Assembly (NCBI RefSeq): GCF_011764505.1
Contig: NZ_AP022839.1
Span: 1,161,001-1,225,000, forward strand
Length of the DNA: 64,000 nt
From: Legionella antarctica
GTDB lineage: Bacteria; Pseudomonadota; Gammaproteobacteria; Legionellales; Legionellaceae
Direction: 5' to 3'
The notes under the pieces were generated by a model. It saw only the letters and a list, made by a program, of their open reading frames with translations. It did no database searches and was not told the origin of the DNA. The number at the start of each line of letters is the position of its first letter. Positions within the stretch are counted from its first letter, which is position 1. A program made the translations under genes and the position numbers. Positions 1 through 7,101 of the stretch are shown piece after piece.

Positions 1-764
1 ACAAATTGATTTAGCAATTGTGACTTACTGCAAAACCGTTTTAAAGATTTTATACTGAATAAAACATCCTTACCCCCAATAATAACGTTAAACGGAATAT
101 CCAGATTAGTTATGTATTCTACAGGACGTTCAGGCGTCAATGCATGTACCATTGCATTGGTATATCGGTTTACAATGAGCGGATCTACTTCCAGCATTTG
201 TTTACTGACTCTTAATTTTACAACGTAATCATTCTTATAATACTTACCATCGCTCCAGCGATAAGCTAACAATTTAAACCAGTTTACTGATTTAACAAAT
301 AAATCTTTCTTATAAATACGGTAGGTATTAGAGTATCGTCCAAAATTAGGGGCAACAAAATAAAAGGAATGGATCCTGAGCGAGTGATCATAGTGGTTGT
401 AGAAATTCAGCAGTAATCCTGCACTGATTGAATGTCCGCCTATTAAAACAGGTGCATTTGGATTTTCTTGTACCATAACCTCAAGCATTTTTTTTATATC
501 ATCAAATAATTGCAATTCGTTAGGGGAGTCGCCCCGCTTTCCCTCTGATAGCCCATGTCCTCTAAGATCCATCAAATAACAAGTAATTCTATGCTTATTA
601 ATTTCACTCGCCATGCGAAGATATGACTCATTAACATGACCTCCACCACAGTGAATGAATAATAATATTTTATTACTAACTTCAGATTCAATTTTAAAAT
701 AACTCATAGAAATACCATCGCTGGCTTTATATGAATTGGGTTTAAGATTGCTTGTTTTCATCAT
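1..764 (-). CDS. alpha/beta hydrolase (lysophospholipase-like), C-terminus outside window
   Basis: The minus-strand frame is open from an ATG at 764 to the window edge, about 254 codons. Upstream lies a good Shine-Dalgarno (AGGGGA) about 9 bases from the ATG. The protein has the early strand and oxyanion region 'LLFIHCGGGH', then 'MDLRGHGLSEG', then the nucleophile elbow 'IGGHSISAG' (GxSxG type), the pattern of monoacylglycerol-lipase or serine-aminopeptidase hydrolases. It starts about 19 bases after the stop of the acyl-AMP ligase and is probably its operon partner. A thioesterase or acyltransferase role on the ACP-bound chain is inference. The catalytic Asp and His cannot be judged because the 3' end is missing. 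Confidence 0.8.
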   Translation of the reverse strand, partial: MMKTSNLKPNSYKASDGISMSYFKIESEVSNKILLFIHCGGGHVNESYLRMASEINKHRITCYLMDLRGHGLSEGKRGDSPNELQLFDDIKKMLEVMVQENPNAPVLIGGHSISAGLLLNFYNHYDHSLRIHSFYFVAPNFGRYSNTYRIYKKDLFVKSVNWFKLLAYRWSDGKYYKNDYVVKLRVSKQMLEVDPLIVNRYTNAMVHALTPERPVEYITNLDIPFNVIIGGKDVLFSIKSLKRFCSKSQLLNQF

Positions 765-782
765 GTCGATGTCCCCTGGAGG

Positions 783-2798
783 TTATGCCATAATTTCAAG
801 ATCGCCCTTAATAAACTGCTGCATAGTCTGCTTTCTTTTAATCTTTCCACTAGCGCTGCCAGCCAAGGAAGCGAGGAACGAGCGAGGCTGGTAGTCCCTG
901 GTAGCCTTAGAGCCGGATGTTTTGCCGCAGGCAAAATATAAGGCATCCGAAAAGGCGTCAGTCATTGGGGTAGCGTTGTTTTTGAACCCCGAATGGGGTG
1001 AAAAAACAAGCGGACACAGGACGGCCAGGGCCGCCGGAGGCATACTTGTCGCGTTTGCGAGTCGATTTCAGCCATGGATGGCTAAAATCAATCACGAGCT
1101 TAGCGACACTATCGATGTCCTGGGAATCGACCTTTGACGAATCAATACAATCTCATCTACATTAATATGAAAATGGTGTACAATTTTCTCTCTAATATTT
1201 TGCTTAATAGTTAGGTAATCGTGAATCTTGTGTTTTACTTCACAGACGATAATCAGTTTTTCTCTCTCGTCAGATGTAATGGTAAACGCAGCACAGCCTC
1301 CTCGAAGACCAGGATCAGATTCTCCAACTATCATTTCAATATCTTGTGGATAGTAGTTTTTTCCGTTTAAAATGATTAAGTCTTTGAGTCGACCAGTTAT
1401 AAATAGCTGATTCTGATAAATAAACGCCAAATCTCCTGTTCGAAAATAATTTAACTGACTATTAGGAATTCGATGGTTGAATGATTTAGAGGTTTCCTCA
1501 ATTTTTTTCCAATATCCACCAGCTATATTGCTGCCAGATAAACAAATTTCTCCTACCTCAAGTTCTTTACATAGCGTATTGGTTTTAGGTTCAACAATAC
1601 GCAAATCCAGCCCCTCAACAACACGTCCACAGCTGACCAGAGGTAATGCATTAGGGTGATACTCATCAACAATATCGATTAAGTTATTTTCATATGCTTC
1701 TTTATTAATATACAGTGTTAGAAAAGGTTCGTTTTCTTTTACCCCACTCACTAACAAGGTAGCTTCGGCCAAACCATAAACAGGAAAAATAGTCTCATGC
1801 CTTACCCCGACAGAAGAAAAAGCACGAACAAATTTCATTAACGTGTCATGGTTAATAGGTTCAGCTCCACTGAGCCAAAATTTCATTGAACTTAAATCAT
1901 AACAATTGAACGTGTCATCCTTCGCTTTGCTTATTAACAAGTTATAAGCAAAATTGGGCATAGCTACAATTTCTGTTTTTGCCTCATTCACCAAACGAAG
2001 GAAATTTTGTGGGTTTTTAATAAAATCAAACGGTGACATGAGGTACAGTGTTTTCCCATACAGCAGTGGACAAATAATGGCACCAATTAAGCCCATATCA
2101 TGATACGGTGGTAACCAGCTAATCGCCCTATCTATTTTATTTACAAAAGTTCCATAAATTTGTTCTGTGTTTTTTAATATGGCTTTATTCGTTACGATAA
2201 CCCCTTTGGGATTGCTGGTAGACCCTGAAGTATATTGTAAAAAAGTCACATGCTCTTCTTCAACGGAAGGAATCATAGTAAAGGGAACCTGGTTATCATA
2301 ATGATCAGTTACTATAATCCAGGGTACACTCCGGATAGTGATGTTACTTTCTTTATTTCTACGAAAACAATTCAGCAGTTTACGAAATACACTGGTTACA
2401 TGATAATTCGTTGATTTTTTAATCTGATATAACTTAGTTAATTTCCTGGAAACAACAGTGCTGGTCAATAATGCGCTGATTTGCGCATCTGCTGCGATGA
2501 AGTTCAAATTGTCAGCTGTGCTCATATTAAGCGGAACCATAACAGGGACAGCTACAGCATGTGCAAAAACACAGGCCCAAAATGCAACAATATAATCAAT
2601 ACCAGGCTCTATTAGAACCAGTACACGCTTGTTAGAATAGCCTGACTCTACCAGATGATGAGCGATGCTTTGAGCTCTTTGTATCAGAGTCTCATAGTTA
2701 TATTGAACATTGAGAGAATTGTTCTGAAAAAACTCTACGGCAATTTTTTGATGGTTCTCTTTGTTCCTTTTAACAAACTCGTATCCAACAGATTCCAT
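783..2798 (-). pseudogene. fatty acyl-AMP ligase (FAAL), split by 261-bp element
   Basis: This is an AMP-dependent acyl ligase of the FAAL type, which activates a fatty acid as acyl-adenylate and loads it on an acyl carrier protein. Visible motifs, N to C: the ATP-binding loop 'QYTSGSTSNPKG', 'YGLAEATLL', 'FRTGDLAFI', and 'GRLKDLIILNGKNYYPQDIE'. The frame is intact from the ATG at 2798 to 1115, where a 261-bp repeat (854-1114) begins and introduces a stop seven codons in. The rest of the C-terminus (783-853) encodes 'ASGKIKRK...' and ends at a TAA. Removing the repeat gives RTSSGKIKRK, the canonical catalytic-lysine motif, so the ancestral gene was complete. The truncated protein lacks that lysine and probably cannot complete adenylation. 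Confidence 0.85.
854..1114 (-). repeat. 261-bp structured repeat, copy 1, inside FAAL gene
   Basis: The segment is identical by eye to 3045-3305. Read on the minus strand it starts CGATAGTGTCGC and ends GCTGGCAGCG. It is visibly more GC-rich than its surroundings and contains several inverted repeats, for example AGCCAT/ATGGCT, TTTTGCC/GGCAAAA and CCAGCC/GGCTGG. It holds no transposase. No target duplication is visible: joining the flanks directly restores the FAAL frame. It looks like a non-autonomous element; the mechanism that moved it is unknown. Confidence 0.85.
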
Positions 2799-2865
2799 GA
2801 TCTACCTCGCACGTGACTAACTGATGAACACCAGACCTGGTACCTTGTTTTATACATCCACATTC

Positions 2866-3384
2866 TCAGAAGATCGCCACATCCTCATAGTTTTCATGGA
2901 TATACAAAGTTAACTCATGCACGTTAGAGCAATCCCAAAATAAAGTTTCCGGCAAGGCAATTTTTAATTCCGATTCCAAATTCGATAGAATGGATACAGC
3001 TTGAATAGAGCTTACCCCTAAAGAATCGAAACTCTGATATCTATCGCTGCCAGCCAAGGAAGCGAGGAACGAGCGAGGCTGGTAGTCCCTGGTAGCCTTA
3101 GAGCCGGATGTTTTGCCGCAGGCAAAATATAAGGCATCCGAAAAGGCGTCAGTCATTGGGGTAGCGTTGTTTTTGAACCCCGAATGGGGTGAAAAAACAA
3201 GCGGACACAGGACGGCCAGGGCCGCCGGAGGCATACTTGTCGCGTTTGCGAGTCGATTTCAGCCATGGATGGCTAAAATCAATCACGAGCTTAGCGACAC
3301 TATCGCCAGGTTCTTTATACCCAGCTCTTTTTGAATGAAATTACAACAGAAATGATCAAGCTCTTTTAATTTCGCTTCTTCCAT
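2866..3384 (-). pseudogene. acyl carrier protein, split by 261-bp element
   Basis: The N-terminal piece (3306-3384) starts MEEAKLKELDHFCCNFIQ and reaches 'IKNL'. The C-terminal piece (2866-3044) carries the phosphopantetheine site 'FDSLGVSS' and the helices that follow. Between them sits the second copy of the 261-bp repeat, which brings in-frame TGA stops. Removing the repeat joins NL to DRYQSFDSLG in frame, giving a protein of about 85 residues, normal for an ACP. It lies 67 bases upstream of the acyl-AMP ligase on the same strand and is presumably its carrier. An internal ATG in the repeat opens a frame that fuses to the phosphopantetheine half, so a hybrid protein is conceivable but unproven. 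Confidence 0.85.
3045..3305 (-). repeat. 261-bp structured repeat, copy 2, inside ACP gene
   Basis: Same sequence, length and orientation as copy 1. It enters the ACP after the first base of a codon, the same phase as in the FAAL gene, and leaves no visible target duplication. The two plus-strand left flanks end in CTAG and CTAT, too little to define a target. Confidence 0.85.
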
Positions 3385-3483
3385 AATATGTCTGCCCTCG
3401 ATACCCGAACTGAGTAAATTATAGACCTTTTGATTTGTTTTTCAACTATAATCATAATCACTAGTACGTTTGAAGGAAAATAT

Positions 3484-5229
3484 ATGCATCGATTACGTCT
3501 GTATCCTCAATTAGAACCAGGAAAAAAGTTAGATTCATTATTAGGTTCAGCTCATGATGAACGTAATGCCATTTCCTTTAAAAAAATCAGGGATGCCGAT
3601 GAAGCAGAGGAATATCCCGAAGAAATGCTGCAACATCTCTACAGTATGAGACTGCAAGACTATTTGGTTCCCAAATCCCAAGGTGGACTGCTTAATAATT
3701 TTGAAGAAATGGGTTTTATCCTGCGGATCATAAGCCAACGTGATTTATCCCTTGGTTTATCCTTCTGTATGCCTTTTCTTGGTGCCTGTCCGGCATGGAT
3801 TGCAGAACAGGACTACACGGTAACCTTAACTAAAAATCTGATACTGGATGGGAAACGTATTGCAATGTGTTTAACGGAACATGGGCATGGATCTGATTTA
3901 CTCGCAGATGAATGTTATGCTACCCAGCAGGAAAATGACGTACTGATTACTGGAAAAAAATGGCTTATCAACCATGCTACCAAAGCCCAGGCTTATATGG
4001 TGTTTGCCAGCGATGATAACCGTCATAAGCCAAGGAGCTATTCGTTTTATATGATTGACAAGGGGTATCTGAATCAATCAAATTATCGAACATATCCAAA
4101 AATTCGCACCCATGGGGTCAGAGGTGCTGATATGGGGGCAGTTGAATTTAACCAAATACAAGTTCCTATAAAAACCAGAATTGGAAAGTCAGGCCAAGGA
4201 CTGGAAATATTACTTAAGGTATTTAACATAACTCGTTCAGTGGCACCTTGTTTAGCTCTTGGAGCAACGGATACTGCTTTGCGTATTGGAATGACATTTG
4301 CCTTGGAACGCAAACTTTATAGACAATCCGTTTTTGATATTCCCCATGCACGAACTACCTTAGTCAATACATTTTGTAATTACCTTGTTGCAGAGTGTTG
4401 TTCTATTCTCAGCCTGAGAACCCTTAATTTTTACCCTGAAAAAAGCGCTTTTTACTCTTCAATATGTAAATATCTAGTTCCAACCCAATGTGAACTCATC
4501 TTAGCAGACTTAGCTAAAATAATTGGAGCACGATACTACCTGCGTGATGAGTATTATTCAGGTATGTTTCAAAAAATTCTTCGCGATGTACCTCTCATTA
4601 GTTTTGGTGACGGTAATTCATTAGTTAATTTACACTCCATTTTATTGCAAATGAATAGTGTTTTCGGTCAGGTAAATAATACATGTCACCCCGTAACTCC
4701 CGATTTTTTTGATCTAACTCAACCACCTCCAGATATAGCACTAAATAACATCACACTAAGCTGCCACAAGGGAGATATTGCCTTCAGCGCTTTTTTGAAG
4801 TACATGACAGCGATCAGCATTTATTTTAACGATGACAGTATATCTTCCCTGCTCGCTGAACTTGGAAAACAAATTAATCAATTAGTTACATGGATTCAGA
4901 GCCGAACTGCATCCCTACCCTACCAGGAGCCTTACAGTTGGTTTGAAAAAGCGAAGAAATTTTGTCTGCTGCAAGCTTTATGCAGTACCGTGTTGTTTTG
5001 GTATTTTAATCATAAAGACAGCACGTCCCTTTTTTCCAAAACCAGTATACTGACCTACATCCTGAACCATAATCTTTATTCAGAACAAGAGATATCTGAA
5101 GAGTTGATAAACGAAATCGCAATTGAACTGGAATATAGAACAAAAAACCATAAATTATATTCCGTATACCCTTTCGAAACTGCTGCTGGAAAATCCGATG
5201 ACCTGATACAACCAGTTTCAGTATCTTAG
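3484..5229 (+). CDS. acyl-CoA dehydrogenase-like flavoprotein
   Basis: A 581-residue protein of the acyl-CoA dehydrogenase fold, expected to introduce a 2,3 double bond into a fatty acyl thioester using FAD. Family signatures are 'CLTEHGHGSDL' and 'ITGKKWLINHA' in the middle domain, then 'RTHGVRGADMGAVEF'. Where the family has the catalytic-Glu segment (EGTNE-like) this protein reads 'FGDGNSLVN', suggesting Asp in place of Glu; that alignment is by eye. ATG 3484 is chosen over an upstream 3430 start because GAAGGA lies 6 bases before it. It is divergent from the ACP-FAAL-hydrolase genes, so it may act on an ACP-bound chain. About 200 residues longer than a simple dehydrogenase. Confidence 0.75.
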   Translation: MHRLRLYPQLEPGKKLDSLLGSAHDERNAISFKKIRDADEAEEYPEEMLQHLYSMRLQDYLVPKSQGGLLNNFEEMGFILRIISQRDLSLGLSFCMPFLGACPAWIAEQDYTVTLTKNLILDGKRIAMCLTEHGHGSDLLADECYATQQENDVLITGKKWLINHATKAQAYMVFASDDNRHKPRSYSFYMIDKGYLNQSNYRTYPKIRTHGVRGADMGAVEFNQIQVPIKTRIGKSGQGLEILLKVFNITRSVAPCLALGATDTALRIGMTFALERKLYRQSVFDIPHARTTLVNTFCNYLVAECCSILSLRTLNFYPEKSAFYSSICKYLVPTQCELILADLAKIIGARYYLRDEYYSGMFQKILRDVPLISFGDGNSLVNLHSILLQMNSVFGQVNNTCHPVTPDFFDLTQPPPDIALNNITLSCHKGDIAFSAFLKYMTAISIYFNDDSISSLLAELGKQINQLVTWIQSRTASLPYQEPYSWFEKAKKFCLLQALCSTVLFWYFNHKDSTSLFSKTSILTYILNHNLYSEQEISEELINEIAIELEYRTKNHKLYSVYPFETAAGKSDDLIQPVSVS

Positions 5230-5375
5230 GTAATATGGGGTATATCACTTATGGCTTTGATGAACCATAGAATCACCTTCGTTCCAATTTGGTCTAAACT
5301 CTTAAGATAAGCAATGATTACTTAATTATTAAAAAATATTCAGTTTCTGGATTGAATTTATAAGGAGATAAATTA

Positions 5376-6524
5376 ATGGACTTTTTAACACATGATAACC
5401 TGATGAAGCTGATAAATTACAATACCCCTCCCTGCCTGTCACTTTATCAGAAAACCCATCGTAGCCATCCAGATAATCAGCAGGATAATATCCGGTTCAA
5501 AAATCTGATAAAAATATTGGAAGACTCACTAAAGCAGCTATATAAAAAATCACAAGCCCATGATATTTTGCAACCATTTCATGAATTGGCTAACGATTTC
5601 ACGTTCTGGGAGCATAATGATCAAGGATTAGCTGTGCTGGGGTCAGGCGATTTTTTTCAAATATATAAATTACCAAGGCCTGTACCTGAAATGGCGATTG
5701 TCGCAGATAGTTTTCACATCAAACCGCTGATAAGAATCACACAATCAGCTGACAGATATCATATTCTTGGACTTAACCGCCATGAGCTAAAACTGTTTGA
5801 AGGAAATCGCGATAGCTTAAGTGAAATTGAACTGGATGCAGCTATTCCTCGTACTATAGAAGATGCATTGGGTGATGAACTGACTGACTCCTACCTGACG
5901 GCAGGATCATACGGAAATGGTCCAAGCGGACCTGCTATGCACCACGGACATGGTGGCAAAAAAGCGGAAGTAGATCTTGATGCATCACGATTTTTTAAAA
6001 TTATAGACATCAAAATTTTGAATGCTTATTCACGACCATCGGGCTTGCCATTATTACTGGCAGCTCTACCCGAGCACCATCATCTTTTCCACTCCATTAG
6101 TAATAACCCATTCTTAATAAAACAGAGTCTGGATATCCATCCTGATGCATTATCATTAAACAGCCTTCGTGAAAAAGCCTGGGAACTGATGAGGCCAGGT
6201 TATTTAACCAAACTCGATACATTGATCAGGAAATATCATCAAGCAAAAGAGAAAAAACGAGGTTCAGATAGTTTAAGTGAACTGGGAAAGGCAGCTCTGG
6301 ATGGTCATATATCTGCACTTCTTATTGCAGCAGAGAACCAAGTGGGTGGACGCCTGGATCGTGGAACCGGAACTATTGAACTTGATGAATTACAAAATCC
6401 CAAAGTTAATGATTTGCTTGATGATTTAGCTGTATTAACATTAAAAACTGGAGGCGATGTGGTAATCGTTCCCAGTGCAAGCATGCCTACCCAAACTGGG
6501 GCTGCTGGTATTTTCAGATTTTAA
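5376..6524 (+). CDS. baeRF-family (archaeo-eukaryotic release factor-like) protein
   Basis: A 382-residue protein that resembles the bacterial baeRF families, distant relatives of eRF1/Pelota domains found near ribosome hibernation genes. The match rests on the N-terminal 'TPPCLSLYQKTH' segment, the central Gly/His-rich loop 'MHHGHGGKKAEVD' (about residue 188) followed by 'FFKIID', and 'LPLLLAALPEHHHLF'. The C-terminus reads 'GGDVVIVPSASMP', typical of the last strand. Start ATG has AAGGAG 9 bases upstream. It sits 40 bases before an HPF/RaiA gene, which supports a role on stalled or resting ribosomes; the biochemical function of these families is not settled. Confidence 0.65.
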   Translation: MDFLTHDNLMKLINYNTPPCLSLYQKTHRSHPDNQQDNIRFKNLIKILEDSLKQLYKKSQAHDILQPFHELANDFTFWEHNDQGLAVLGSGDFFQIYKLPRPVPEMAIVADSFHIKPLIRITQSADRYHILGLNRHELKLFEGNRDSLSEIELDAAIPRTIEDALGDELTDSYLTAGSYGNGPSGPAMHHGHGGKKAEVDLDASRFFKIIDIKILNAYSRPSGLPLLLAALPEHHHLFHSISNNPFLIKQSLDIHPDALSLNSLREKAWELMRPGYLTKLDTLIRKYHQAKEKKRGSDSLSELGKAALDGHISALLIAAENQVGGRLDRGTGTIELDELQNPKVNDLLDDLAVLTLKTGGDVVIVPSASMPTQTGAAGIFRF

Positions 6525-6564
6525 CAAAGGAACAAGAAGTCATATTTGACACACAGGAGCAACC

Positions 6565-6879
6565 ATGCAAATTCAATTCAACACAGATAATCATATCAAC
6601 GGACATCAGCAACTGGAGAACGGGGTCGAAAGCCAAGTAGTCAAGGCGTTGGGACGATTTGAAGAGCATATAACCCGATTGGAAATTCACCTCGGTGATG
6701 AAAACAGCAATAAATCAGGGCGGAAGGAAAAACGCTGTTTACTTGAGGCCCGCCTCAAAAACTATCAACCTATCGCTGTTAGCGAGCATGCGCCAAGCCT
6801 ACAGCAAGCAGTCACCGGTGCTATCGATAAATTAAAGCGTATGCTTGACGACACCCTTCAACGTTTGAATAAAAATTAA
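6565..6879 (+). CDS. HPF/RaiA-like ribosome-associated protein
   Basis: 104 residues, close to the size of short hibernation-promoting factors. It begins with the family's 'MQIQFNTDNHI' strand, has 'LEIHLGDENSNKSGRKEKRCLLEARLK' corresponding to the conserved beta hairpin, and ends with the 'AVTGAIDKLKRMLDDTLQRL' helix. Such proteins bind the small-subunit decoding centre and keep ribosomes inactive in stationary phase. SD AGGAG is 6 bases upstream of ATG. Probably cotranscribed with the baeRF gene. Confidence 0.8.
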   Translation: MQIQFNTDNHINGHQQLENGVESQVVKALGRFEEHITRLEIHLGDENSNKSGRKEKRCLLEARLKNYQPIAVSEHAPSLQQAVTGAIDKLKRMLDDTLQRLNKN

Positions 6880-6931
6880 TAGATGCAGTTTGTAGTGACT
6901 CTGGTGCTCAAGGGAACGACACCATGCTACT

Positions 6932-6965
6932 TTGGGCCTGATTAAACTTTCTTAATCAGGCCCAA
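6932..6965. terminator. 14-bp perfect hairpin after HPF gene
   Basis: The arms TTGGGCCTGATTAA and TTAATCAGGCCCAA flank a 6-base loop. It lies about 50 bases after the HPF stop. There is no U-tract after it, so termination is plausible but not certain. Confidence 0.5.
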
Positions 6966-7101
6966 GAAAAATATTATTCTCACCTGGTTCTTAACAAAGC
7001 ATTTTATGAAAATTAGGAAAATGCCCAAAAAAACTGCTGGTTTGATTTCTCTTTAATCTCTATGAGAGTGGACTTATAGATTAATTACTATACAATTAAC
7101 T

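Noticed and set aside
783..1043. 86-residue minus-strand ORF as an independent gene
   Set aside because: It is the open frame of the 261-bp repeat fused to the end of the FAAL gene; described under those features instead.
2866..3234. 122-residue minus-strand ORF as a novel ACP-like gene
   Set aside because: Its first 63 residues come from the repeat; the remainder is the C-terminal half of the split ACP.
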